Source of the DNA: Treponema sp.
GTDB taxonomy: Bacteria; Spirochaetota; Spirochaetia; Treponematales; Breznakiellaceae
Direction of reading: 5' to 3'
DNA length: 64,000 bases
Assembly: GCA_031256035.1 (NCBI GenBank)
Contig: JAIRRJ010000002.1
Location: forward strand, 1-64,000
Position numbers and translations under genes: made by a program. This document shows, piece after piece, positions 51,815 to 59,638 of this stretch. The notes beneath the pieces are model-generated. The model saw only the letters and a program-made list of their open reading frames with translations. It was not told the origin of the DNA and did not search any database. Position 1 is the first letter of the stretch. The number at the start of each line of letters is the position of its first letter.

Positions 51815-52105
51815 ATGGCTGAAAAAAAAGAAGCGAAAGCGAAAAAGGAAAAGAAGTTCAACAGTGAACGGATTGTAAAGCAGGTAAAAAACGCGCTCAA
51901 GGCGGTTTTCCCAAAGGACAATTTTACCGTCAGCAGTTTTGTAGACCGTGTCGAGATTCTCTATTTTGAGAATACCGCTTGTTCCGCAACAGAACTTAAT
52001 ATGTTCTGCACCCTGTTCTGCAACATGGGAAACATCAAAAAAGAACAGTTGCAGTTATTCAAAGCCAAGAAAGAACCTGCCGTGGTACCGGCATCAGCGA
52101 AGTAG
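51815..52105 (+). CDS. Small lysine-rich hypothetical protein, 96 aa
   Basis: A lysine/alanine-rich N-terminus (MAEKKEAKAKKEKKFNSERI) precedes an alpha/beta body (VKNALKAVFPKDNFTVSSFV, RVEILYFENTACSATELNMF). AAGGAG precedes the ATG at nine bases. No function recognised. Confidence 0.5.
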   Translation: MAEKKEAKAKKEKKFNSERIVKQVKNALKAVFPKDNFTVSSFVDRVEILYFENTACSATELNMFCTLFCNMGNIKKEQLQLFKAKKEPAVVPASAK

Positions 52106-52114
52106 CTGAATATC

Positions 52115-52148
52115 AATAGCCGTTCGGGATATTTTACGGGCGGCTATT
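52115..52148 (+). other. Hairpin just upstream of the methylase-like gene
   Basis: AATAGCCG (52115-52122) and CGGCTATT (52141-52148) form a perfect 8-bp stem that ends directly before AAGGATG, the ribosome-binding site of the gene at 52160. It may control access to that site. Confidence 0.55.
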
Positions 52149-52159
52149 AAGGATGTTTT

Positions 52160-52921
52160 ATGTTGACCAAACATGGCAAAGATTTTATTAAGTTACTCGA
52201 AAATATAAAACCCTCAAAAAATAGATATGAAATCTTTAATGATTGGCTGGTCATGGCCTCCGCTGCTCTTTACTCATGGAAAAAAGATGACGCTGTAGAA
52301 AATGAATATCTGGAAATAGTAAAACAATATAAACCCGAAGAAGTAGATCAACTTAGCCAATTATTAAGTTTAACAGTAGAAGCACTTGAAGATCAGGAAC
52401 AGGATTTTTTAGGTGAAGTATTTACATTTGCCGAACTATCCAATACAAGAAACAGTCAATTTTTCACACCTTACCATATTTCATATCTAATGGCAGAAAT
52501 GGCAATCGGTGAAAAAGAGTTACCAAAAAATCGTGTGTGTAAAATAAATGACCCGTGTTGCGGTGCCGGAGGAATGCTCATCGCCGGCGCCATGGTGATG
52601 AAGAAAATGGGCTTTAGTTTTCAACAGGACGCCCTTTTCATAGGTCAGGACATAGACCCCCGATGTGCACGAATGACTTTTATCCAATTAAGCCTGTTGG
52701 GTGTTCCGGCAGTTATTATCTGCGGAAACACCATAACTCTTGAAATGTATTGGCAAAGGGAAACAATCGGTTACTACATGGCCGGTATGGGATTCCGTCT
52801 CAGAGCAGAAGAACTTATTGAAAGAGTAAAAAACCTTGAGCAGGCAGAACCGGAGCCTGAACAAATACCAATAGAAATTATGATACCCCGAGGGGAATTA
52901 GTCCAAGGGGAATTATTTTAG
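52160..52921 (+). CDS. N6-adenine methylase-like protein without motif IV
   Basis: The 253-aa protein has QFFTPYHISYLMAEMA (about residues 95-110) and a SAM-binding motif I, INDPCCGAGGMLIAGAMV, as in HsdM-type methylases, then FIGQDIDPRCARMTFIQLSL. The catalytic motif IV (NPPF/Y or DPPY) that should follow is missing; the C-terminus goes to GFRLRAEELIERVKNLEQAE. Similar short methylase-like proteins are known on mobile elements. It may bind SAM or DNA without methylating. Confidence 0.7.
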   Translation: MLTKHGKDFIKLLENIKPSKNRYEIFNDWLVMASAALYSWKKDDAVENEYLEIVKQYKPEEVDQLSQLLSLTVEALEDQEQDFLGEVFTFAELSNTRNSQFFTPYHISYLMAEMAIGEKELPKNRVCKINDPCCGAGGMLIAGAMVMKKMGFSFQQDALFIGQDIDPRCARMTFIQLSLLGVPAVIICGNTITLEMYWQRETIGYYMAGMGFRLRAEELIERVKNLEQAEPEPEQIPIEIMIPRGELVQGELF

Positions 52922-52972
52922 GGTTTCTACCATGCCTGTATGGGTGTGGATAAAACGAATATGGAGGTTTGT

Positions 52973-53923
52973 ATGAAAAATGATGAGACAAATACTGCTG
53001 TGGTTATTCCTCTTATTTCCGAAATGGAAATAAGCACTATCAGCGACAATGACTTGGAGACAGCGTTTCTGAAAGTAGCTATCGAACATAAGGACGCTGT
53101 AGTTTCAATCCATCAGAGCATGGTCGATGCGACTGATGCGTATGCAAAGTACCTTAATGAAGGCTATGAACCTATGGAGGAAGTTGCCAAATGTGACAGG
53201 GCAACTTTGAACAAAGCAGAAAAGAACATCGCCGAGAAGTACGCTTCATTGAAAGCGGCGTATGAGAAGCCTCTGGAAAACATTGAGCTGAATATCAAGT
53301 CGATCCGGAACGCTATAAAAAAAGCTTCTGGCATTGTTGATGGAGCCGTAAAAACCTATGAGGAAAAAGAGAAAGGCAAAAAGCGCGAAGAAATCCAGGT
53401 TTATTTTAACACCAAGCAATTTGATCTGGTTCCCTTGGACAAGATTTTCAACAGCAAATGGCTGAATAAAACGTGCAAAATTGCGGACATCAAAAAGGAA
53501 ATCGACATCAGGATCACCACTATTTTAGGCGACATCAAAACCCTTGAAAACATCGCCGAATACGGTCTGGCTGCGAAAACTTTTTACCTTGACACGTTGG
53601 ACATGAGTGTTGCAATGCGGCAAGTAGAAAACATGAAAGCAAACGCCGAGCGCCTTGCCAGGGAAAAAGTCGAGCGTGAAGAACGGGAACGGCAGAAACA
53701 GGTTGCCCAAAATGCGGTCAATGAACACAAAGAGGAACAAACAGCCGCAAAAGAAGAACAGGTAAAAAATCTGGTAGATGAAGCCTTGGACATTCCCGAA
53801 CCGGCAGTGCAATCCCAGCCGGAGATTGTTGAATACACTCTGCGTTTCAAAGGAACAAAGGAGCAACTCTTAAAGCTCCGCGAGTACATGACGGCGAATG
53901 GGATCGTCTATGAAAAGTTGTAA
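52973..53923 (+). CDS. DUF1351-like phage protein
   Basis: From ATG 52973 (ATGGAGG upstream) the 316-aa protein has a long helical middle part (LNKAEKNIAEKYASLKAAYE, IELNIKSIRNAIKKASGIVD), a RQVENMKANAERLAREK coiled coil and a terminal domain ending YTLRFKGTKEQLLKLREYMT. This fits DUF1351, usually next to RecT/annealing genes in phages. No recT follows; the integrase fragment begins antisense within its last codons. Confidence 0.7.
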   Translation: MKNDETNTAVVIPLISEMEISTISDNDLETAFLKVAIEHKDAVVSIHQSMVDATDAYAKYLNEGYEPMEEVAKCDRATLNKAEKNIAEKYASLKAAYEKPLENIELNIKSIRNAIKKASGIVDGAVKTYEEKEKGKKREEIQVYFNTKQFDLVPLDKIFNSKWLNKTCKIADIKKEIDIRITTILGDIKTLENIAEYGLAAKTFYLDTLDMSVAMRQVENMKANAERLAREKVEREERERQKQVAQNAVNEHKEEQTAAKEEQVKNLVDEALDIPEPAVQSQPEIVEYTLRFKGTKEQLLKLREYMTANGIVYEKL

Positions 53924-54736
53924 AAAAGCCATGTCATGCCAATTCAGGCATTCAGGCTTGAGGGCGAATATCTCAGCGCACCGCAGCCCGGAAAGGAACA
54001 TTGCCGCGCACACGGCCAGCTCCATTGTGTCCTTCAAAACGCCCGGGTAAAACAGCCTGACAACCTCATCCTCTGACAGCGCCCCTTTTATTTTGCTTTT
54101 GTATTTGGGCTCTTTTATGCGGCGGATAGGATTAACCCAATTTTTGTTGTTCAATTCATAATTGTTAAACGCCATGCGGACAAATTTCACCACACCGACA
54201 TATGTCCGAGTTCCGCCCATTTGCCGACCGTCTGTAAGTTTTTTAGCCCACATTCTTTTATTGAAACCGTGTATGTCCTGTTCCTCGACTTCTGCCATTT
54301 TCAGACCCAACAGCGGATCCCCTTTGATGTGGAGCCTGTAGTAACTTTCATAATTTTCAAAGGTGTCAATGGACGGGGGTCGGTTTTCAGATATGTTGAT
54401 GTCGGTCCTGGGGCTTGTGTCAATAACTGTAAATTTCTCAATCCATGAGCTGACCAGAACATCCTGCGCCCTAACCCGCAGGGCATTGCCTTGCGCCTGT
54501 CCTTTTTTGAGGTATTCAATGAGGGCTAAGGCACCGGCTTGTGCTGCTTTATTTGATTTAGGGCTGCGGTAATCTGCCAGCTCATTCGGCAGGTCTTTGA
54601 AACTCCGGCGCTGCCATTCCTTGCATATACGGTGTGGAAGCCCGCATGAAGGATTGAGGGTTATTTGAAAGGTCTTAGAATCTCCCCGCTGGGGCGTAGA
54701 AAATGTCTTTGAACGACTGTTTTTTGGCCTGGGCAT
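53870..54736 (-). pseudogene. int: Phage integrase (tyrosine recombinase), catalytic half lost
   Basis: The 288-aa frame has a DNA-binding N-terminus, a SAM-like core-binding domain (IDTFENYESYYRLHIKGDPL, about residues 120-200) and the first catalytic arginine in FLSGLRCAEIFALKPECLNW. Then it runs antisense into the 3' end of the DUF1351-like gene and stops. The HxxR, H and nucleophilic tyrosine are absent, so it should be inactive. No other integrase C-terminal half is seen in the window. Confidence 0.85.
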
Positions 54737-54760
54737 AGCATCTCCTTACAGGATTAAATG

Positions 54761-54777
54761 CACGATTAATGCACGAT
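54761..54777 (+). repeat. Candidate integrase arm-type site, right end
   Basis: Exact copy of the 17-mer CACGATTAATGCACGAT at 41453-41469. Here it lies 25 bases upstream of the integrase start codon and 84 bases from attR, so integrase bound here could also repress its own gene. Confidence 0.6.
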
Positions 54778-54815
54778 GCTGCCCGTCTTGGGTTTTATAT
54801 AAAAATTACCGTTTC

Positions 54816-54854
54816 AAAAAAACAGCTAATTCCTTACAACGTAACGAATTAGCT
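54816..54854 (-). terminator. Element-supplied replacement terminator for tRNA-Tyr
   Basis: AGCTAATTC (54824-54832) and GAATTAGCT (54846-54854) make a perfect 9-bp stem. On the minus strand it begins seven bases after the tRNA 3' end and is followed by G and seven T. It comes from the element and restores termination after the host terminator was displaced to 41246. Confidence 0.75.
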
Positions 54855-54860
54855 CACTTA

Positions 54861-54912
54861 TGGGGAGTGGAGGATTCGAACCTTCGAAGGCTGAGCCAAC
54901 AGATTTACAGTC
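54861..54912 (-). repeat. attR: element-derived 3' half of tRNA-Tyr
   Basis: These 52 bases equal 41281-41332. They rebuild the tRNA 3' half from the anticodon arm to the discriminator base, so the host gene stays intact after integration. Confidence 0.93.
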
Positions 54913-54942
54913 TGCCCCATTTGACCGCTCTGGAAACTCCCC
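54861..54942 (-). tRNA. tRNA-Tyr(GTA)
   Basis: The minus strand folds as a class II tRNA: acceptor GGGGAGT/ACTCCCC, D arm with AGCGGTCAAATGGGGCAGA, anticodon loop CTGTAAATC with anticodon GTA (54906-54908), a long variable arm (GGCTCAGCC region) and T arm GGTTCGAATCC. The 3' CCA is not encoded. The 3' half is element-derived. Confidence 0.93.
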
Positions 54943-54954
54943 GATGATACTTAC

Positions 54955-54983
54955 CTTATATCCGTTTTTTTTTTTTTTTGCAA
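54955..54983 (-). promoter_or_regulatory. tRNA-Tyr promoter with poly-A spacer
   Basis: On the minus strand TTGCAA (54978-54983), 17 bases, TATAAG (54955-54960), 12 bases to the tRNA. The spacer is mostly a homopolymer: 15 A in a row including the last two of the -35 box (plus strand T15 at 54965-54979). Confidence 0.65.
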
Positions 54984-55009
54984 TAGGTTTTTGTGAATTT
55001 TTTGATATT

Positions 55010-55807
55010 TTACCCTTTTATTTTATTGATGCCGTTGACAGCCCAGGAAACTATGCCTGCCAGACGTTTGGCAATGGCGGATTCCATATCAATTTTTGAA
55101 GCGAAAAAATCGGAAAGATCGGTGCCGGCAATGCTGTAAATTAATACTCCTTCCGCAATGGGTTCAAAATAAAGCTGGGCAATGAATTTTCCTTCTTTTA
55201 TGACCGGAATTAAAAGATAGCTAAAGCTTTTGAAATTGGTCAGGTTATAACGCAGACCGTTTTGAATTCTGGTTATTTCCAGCCGGTAATAAGTGTTTCC
55301 GAAATTGGCATCTTTTAATCTGATATAAACTGTCTCAGCACGGGGAACGGCTGCGGCAGGAGCCGGATCGGGGATCGCGGATGTGTTTTTTTCACTTATT
55401 ATGCGGGTAGCTTCTTCGAACAGCGGAACATTCTGTTTTTTGGTAGCCGATCTGTACAATATTCCTTTAAGCCCGTTGATGTTTCCCATGGCATTATATA
55501 CGTTAAGAAGGCTTATTGCTCCCGGCTCGCCGGGAATGACCTGTATGGATTCCGCAATATAGACAGGTTTTTTGTTTAAGACCATGTTGACAATCTGGGA
55601 ATCCAGACCGTTATAATAATCATTGCTTACCAAAGCAAAGCCTTTTCCTGTTTGACCGGATTGAACATAACCTGAAGTCCTGAAAACAGCTTTCCGTACA
55701 TCCTCGCTCATATTCGGGAAAATATCGTTGAATGCGCGTAATTCAGCAAAAAGATGAATAACACAAAACAGATATAAAAAAAGAACGATGGATGTTTTTT
55801 TCTTCAT
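55010..55807 (-). CDS. Exported hypothetical protein (possibly DUF6675-like), 265 aa
   Basis: A signal peptide (about residues 1-22, ending HLFAE) precedes ELRAFNDIFPNMSEDVRKAV, KGFALVSNDYYNGLDSQIVN and a C-terminal domain with AQLYFEPIAEGVLIYSIAGT. This resembles an uncharacterised spirochaetal family, perhaps DUF6675. It is the last gene of the polysaccharide operon, one base after the WbaP-like gene in reading direction, so it may be co-transcribed. Confidence 0.6.
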   Translation of the reverse strand: MKKKTSIVLFLYLFCVIHLFAELRAFNDIFPNMSEDVRKAVFRTSGYVQSGQTGKGFALVSNDYYNGLDSQIVNMVLNKKPVYIAESIQVIPGEPGAISLLNVYNAMGNINGLKGILYRSATKKQNVPLFEEATRIISEKNTSAIPDPAPAAAVPRAETVYIRLKDANFGNTYYRLEITRIQNGLRYNLTNFKSFSYLLIPVIKEGKFIAQLYFEPIAEGVLIYSIAGTDLSDFFASKIDMESAIAKRLAGIVSWAVNGINKIKG

Positions 55808-57262
55808 TTAATATGCTCCTTTACTTTTAAGAACTACACTGAATGTTTTGAGTATTATCCATAAATCAAGCCAGGGCGACCAGCTTTGCAGATAATAGGT
55901 GTCATAAGTAACACGGTCTTGGTAATCGGTGTCGGATCTTCCCGATACCTGCCAAAGCCCTGTTAATCCCGGCTTAATGGAGAATATACGGTCAAAATCT
56001 TCTCCGTATTTTGTTATTTCATCATCCACAATGGGGCGGGGACCTACCAGGGACATTTCGCCTTTCAATATATTGATAAACTGGGGAAATTCATCCAGGC
56101 TGGTGCGCCTGAGTATCTTTCCGATAGCGGTTATCCTTGGGTCTTTTTGAAGTTTATGATTTTTTTCCCATTCATCCCTGATGACGGGATTGGATTCGAG
56201 CAGTTTTTGGAGCCGCTGCTGTGAATCTACAACCATGGAGCGGAATTTATACGCATAAAAATGTTTACCGTTTCTGCCAAGCCTCTTGTGCTTGTACAAT
56301 ACAGGGCCGGGAGAGCTTATTTTTATGAAAAGAGCAACTAACAACAGGAAAGGCAGAATTAAAAGCCCGCCTGTAATCACGATGGCAATATCTATAAAAC
56401 GTTTGATTCCACGGTTCCATGTTAACATAAACTTATGACTGGCTTCCAGGCCTAAAACACCGTCAAAATCCCGCACCGACATCCAAATATTCGTTACATT
56501 AAAAAAATTGGGAATGATCACATTATAACGGAAGGCTGATGCCGATGTATTCAAAAGGTTTTTTAATTTTTTGGCTTTAAGTTTCGGTCTTGCAATTATC
56601 GCCATTTTTATATTGTATCGCTTAACAATTTCCGGTCCGATTAAAGTATCGTGAATAATTGGAATGTTCTTATATTCATCCTCGCCGCTCGGTTTATTGT
56701 CCAGTATCAGCACCGGAATATAGCCGGTTCTGATGCTGCCCATTAAACAATCGGCGACCAGCTTCCCGGTTTTGCCTGATCCGTATATCACAGCCGGGAT
56801 TCCTCCAAGCCTTGTTTTGTGTAACAGCCAGTGAGTTATGCTTCTTGAAATAAGCAGGATCATGGTTGAGAAAATGCAGCTAATGATAAACGCGGCTGTA
56901 ATGGAATCCCAGCTTTTGTTTTCGATATATCTGGACATGATAATACCGCAGTATGCCATGAGGGAGCCGATAGTGAACCGCCTCATCTCTTCGGAGGGAG
57001 CCATGGAAACGCCGGGATAAAGGCGCAATATTGTAAAGATGATAATAAAGACAGGCAGGTACGGCCAGTAGGTTACAAAGGATTTGAAATTGATGCTGCC
57101 GTAATTGTTAACAAAGCCGTATATTCTGACCCAGAAGAAACCCCATCCGAAGGACAGCATAACGGCCAGAAGATCAGAAATGATAAATGCAGTCGAAGTG
57201 AGCGCGGAACTGGTGCGGCGAAATCTGGTTCGATACCGGATGTCAAATTCAGAAAGTGTCAT
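55808..57262 (-). CDS. WbaP-type undecaprenyl-phosphate sugar phosphotransferase
   Basis: The 484-aa protein has N-terminal membrane helices (about residues 15-150), a CoA-binding-like cytoplasmic domain (IPAVIYGSGKTGKLVADCLM) and the catalytic bacterial sugar transferase domain (RGIKRFIDIAIVITGG, KISSPGPVLYKHKRLGRNGK, FYAYKFRSMVVDS, RRTSLDEFPQFINILKGEMS, LVGPRPI, KPGLTGLWQVSGR). It starts lipid-linked glycan synthesis by transferring a hexose phosphate to undecaprenyl phosphate. Confidence 0.92.
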   Translation of the reverse strand: MTLSEFDIRYRTRFRRTSSALTSTAFIISDLLAVMLSFGWGFFWVRIYGFVNNYGSINFKSFVTYWPYLPVFIIIFTILRLYPGVSMAPSEEMRRFTIGSLMAYCGIIMSRYIENKSWDSITAAFIISCIFSTMILLISRSITHWLLHKTRLGGIPAVIYGSGKTGKLVADCLMGSIRTGYIPVLILDNKPSGEDEYKNIPIIHDTLIGPEIVKRYNIKMAIIARPKLKAKKLKNLLNTSASAFRYNVIIPNFFNVTNIWMSVRDFDGVLGLEASHKFMLTWNRGIKRFIDIAIVITGGLLILPFLLLVALFIKISSPGPVLYKHKRLGRNGKHFYAYKFRSMVVDSQQRLQKLLESNPVIRDEWEKNHKLQKDPRITAIGKILRRTSLDEFPQFINILKGEMSLVGPRPIVDDEITKYGEDFDRIFSIKPGLTGLWQVSGRSDTDYQDRVTYDTYYLQSWSPWLDLWIILKTFSVVLKSKGAY

Positions 57263-57282
57263 ATTTTCTAAAGATCAATATA

Positions 57283-58380
57283 CTACTTTCGTACTCTTTC
57301 TTCAATAATTTTGCTTACACGTTCTAAAAATGCGGCTTTTGAGAATTGCGCCACATGCGAGCTATATTTCTCCCGGTTGTTGAAAATAGCCTCTTTTTGT
57401 TCAAAAAACTCCATAGCTGCGATAAGGGATTCTGGGGTCTGCTCGTTAAAAAATAGCCCTGTAACATTTTCCTTCACTGTTTCCAGAGCGCCGCCGTCCC
57501 GGTAGGCTATAACAGGACAACCTGCCGCCTGCGCTTCTATTGGTACAAGCCCCAAATCTTCAATACCGGGGTAGAGCAAGGCGCGGGCTTCGGCGAAAAG
57601 ATGAGCGCCCTGTTCATCCGAAACTCTTCCGGTAAACCACACAAGGCCTGTTTTTTTGTATTTTTTAACGTCCTTTTTTCGTGCGCCTCCTCCTGCGACA
57701 ACAAGTTTTCTTCCTGATTTGACACAGGCTTCGATTGCAATATCCGCCCGTTTATAACCGGTGATTTGCCCGAAAAAAAGATAATAATCAGACGGCTTTC
57801 GTTCTATCTCAAGGAATCTTTCGATGGCGGCAGGACCGTAGACAACATCCGCGCTCCGGTTGTAGATGCGTTGTATTCTTTTCGCGACATACTGAGAGTT
57901 TGTTATGAATCTGTCTACTAGATTTGCCGAAGTAACATCCCATACACGCAGTGATGGAATGAGTTTCTTCATAAAAAGGCGCACTGCCGGATTGGCTGTC
58001 TTAAGATAATCATGGTACATGTCCCACAGATAGCGCATGGGGCTGTGGCAATAGCAGATGTGGTATGCATTGGGATTGGGAACTACGCCCTTTGCCGGCC
58101 CCGCTTCGCTGGAAATAACAAGGTCGTATGATTGCAGGTTAAAATCCATAAGAGCGGCGGGCATGAGAGGCATATAAACCTGATAAAGTTTTTTTGCGAA
58201 GGGCAGGCGGTTTATTCGTGAGGTGAAAACCTGTTTGCTTTTGATCAGCGGAGAGACCGCTTTGGGGTTGTATACGTGAGTGAAAATATCCGCATCGGGA
58301 AACATCTCCAGCAGGGCTTCGAGCATTTTTTCCCCGCCGCGCATATTTACAAGCCAATAGTGAACGATTGCCGTTTTCAT
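57283..58380 (-). CDS. GT4-family glycosyltransferase
   Basis: Starting at ATG 58380, the 365-aa protein has a GT-B fold: MKTAIVHYWLVNMRGGEKML, ICYCHSPMRYLWD, DYYLFFGQITGYKRADIAIE, LVVAGGGARKKD and the C-terminal EARALLYPGIEDLGLVPIEAQA and PVIAYRDGGALETV, the nucleotide-sugar site. The start has seven bases to the previous stop and no strong ribosome-binding site. Substrate unknown. Confidence 0.88.
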   Translation of the reverse strand: MKTAIVHYWLVNMRGGEKMLEALLEMFPDADIFTHVYNPKAVSPLIKSKQVFTSRINRLPFAKKLYQVYMPLMPAALMDFNLQSYDLVISSEAGPAKGVVPNPNAYHICYCHSPMRYLWDMYHDYLKTANPAVRLFMKKLIPSLRVWDVTSANLVDRFITNSQYVAKRIQRIYNRSADVVYGPAAIERFLEIERKPSDYYLFFGQITGYKRADIAIEACVKSGRKLVVAGGGARKKDVKKYKKTGLVWFTGRVSDEQGAHLFAEARALLYPGIEDLGLVPIEAQAAGCPVIAYRDGGALETVKENVTGLFFNEQTPESLIAAMEFFEQKEAIFNNREKYSSHVAQFSKAAFLERVSKIIEERVRK

Positions 58381-58387
58381 TTTTACA

Positions 58388-59638
58388 TTATGCTGTAAGT
58401 TTTGCGACAGTTTCAATCATAAAACCGGCGATTAATTCGCCCGCCTTGCCCCGGCGCTGCCATGCTGTATCTTTTGCTTTTCTGCGGGCATCAGTCAATG
58501 CGACGCTGTTAGACGCCTGCTTAATGACTTCGCCAATGGAAGGAAAATTGCTTTCACTTAGCTCGATTCCTGTTTCTTTCAAAATTCTGAACTGCCAGGG
58601 TTCATTATCAAGATCGTCCGCATCGTATGGACGCATATCAATCTTGTCTTTGGCATAGATGACCGGTTTATCGAAAAGAAACATATAATCAAAAATGATC
58701 CCTGAAAAATCGGAAATCATTATGTCTGCTTTGCTGATCGACATAGTGTTAGATGGCTCATAATCCCATTCAATGTTGCTGCGATCCTGATAACGGACAG
58801 TCAGCCTGTCCAGCATTGCGCTTTCAGAGATTTTTGACTGCGGATGAGGCCGCACAATAATGTGAAAACCCGTATCAAGCAGGGGATCGAGGAGTTTTTC
58901 TCCATAGCGGGCAAGCAGGGCGGACGGCCCCCATGACGGAGAAACCAGTACGGTAAACGGGTGGGGAAGGGCAGGGGAAGCTTGTATGTTGTTAGCCGCA
59001 ACATCAAGATAGGGGCATCCGACAGTAACAAGCTGTTTTTCGGGCAAGCTGCGGAGTTTTTCCAGCGCGCGTATGTCCTGTGCCTGATAATCCCCGGTAA
59101 GAAGGATGGAATCGAAGTAATCTATCCCGAACAGGCGGTACATGGTGGCGTCCCCTGGCGCGTGAAGCAGATGAGAATAGTGCTTCGCTACTTTTGAACG
59201 TTTCAACTGGTATACATCAATGCCCGGCGTGGTCATCAGCACAAAATCGGCGCTTAACAGGTTAAGCCGTGCGTAGGCCTTATTCCCTTCGCCGACATAC
59301 TCAGGCGCAATGTGTTTGAACGAAGATTCAAAACATGGATCATCCTTTGATGAAGTCAGGTACTGTAGGGGCAGCTCCCGCCTTTCAAACTCATCAAGCA
59401 CGGGCTTAAACAGATTCCAGTAACGTTTATCTTCCGCGTAAATGACATAATTTGCGCGGGAAACTTCGTTGCAAAATGCGCGGTTTTTTGCTCCTTGGTT
59501 TTTGCCGCCCCAAAGAGCTGTTTTCGCTTTGATGATGAGCGCTCTTACAACAAAGTAAAGGGTTGCGGCTACGCCGATGAGTATCGAAAAAAGCATACTC
59601 CCCGTGCCGGGATCAATGTACAGCGGGTACAGATTCAT
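58388..59638 (-). CDS. TagB/TagF-like CDP-glycerol glycerophosphotransferase-family protein
   Basis: From ATG 59638 (AAAGGAG upstream) the 416-aa protein has an N-terminal membrane anchor (about residues 10-32), then HAPGDATMYRLFGIDYFDSI, VTVGCPYLDV, VLVSPSWGPSALLARYGEKL, RPHPQSKISES and ADIMISDFSGIIFDYMFLFD, the catalytic SDxSG region of CDP-glycerol polyol-phosphate transferases. It would add glycerol- or polyol-phosphate-like units to the glycan. It overlaps the preceding gene by 26 bases. Confidence 0.83.
   Translation of the reverse strand: MNLYPLYIDPGTGSMLFSILIGVAATLYFVVRALIIKAKTALWGGKNQGAKNRAFCNEVSRANYVIYAEDKRYWNLFKPVLDEFERRELPLQYLTSSKDDPCFESSFKHIAPEYVGEGNKAYARLNLLSADFVLMTTPGIDVYQLKRSKVAKHYSHLLHAPGDATMYRLFGIDYFDSILLTGDYQAQDIRALEKLRSLPEKQLVTVGCPYLDVAANNIQASPALPHPFTVLVSPSWGPSALLARYGEKLLDPLLDTGFHIIVRPHPQSKISESAMLDRLTVRYQDRSNIEWDYEPSNTMSISKADIMISDFSGIIFDYMFLFDKPVIYAKDKIDMRPYDADDLDNEPWQFRILKETGIELSESNFPSIGEVIKQASNSVALTDARRKAKDTAWQRRGKAGELIAGFMIETVAKLTA

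Larger units (their letters stand above)
41281..54912. mobile_element. Integrated phage-like element in tRNA-Tyr, reduced
   Basis: A 13.6-kb segment is bounded by perfect 52-bp direct repeats of the tRNA-Tyr 3' half. It encodes a minus-strand integrase next to the intact tRNA, a CI/LexA-like repressor, a cargo operon and a plus-strand early region (HU, RusA, HNH, methylase-like, DUF1351-like). No terminase, portal, capsid, tail or lysis genes are seen. The integrase has lost its catalytic half and directly abuts the DUF1351-like gene, which suggests one large deletion removed late genes and the integrase C-terminus together. Confidence 0.88.

Noticed and set aside
41281-54912. A complete, active prophage
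   Set aside because: No terminase, portal, capsid, tail or lysis genes, and the integrase has no catalytic C-terminal half.
54965-54979. T15 as a terminator of the polysaccharide operon
   Set aside because: No stem precedes it in the minus-strand direction; it falls in the tRNA promoter spacer instead.
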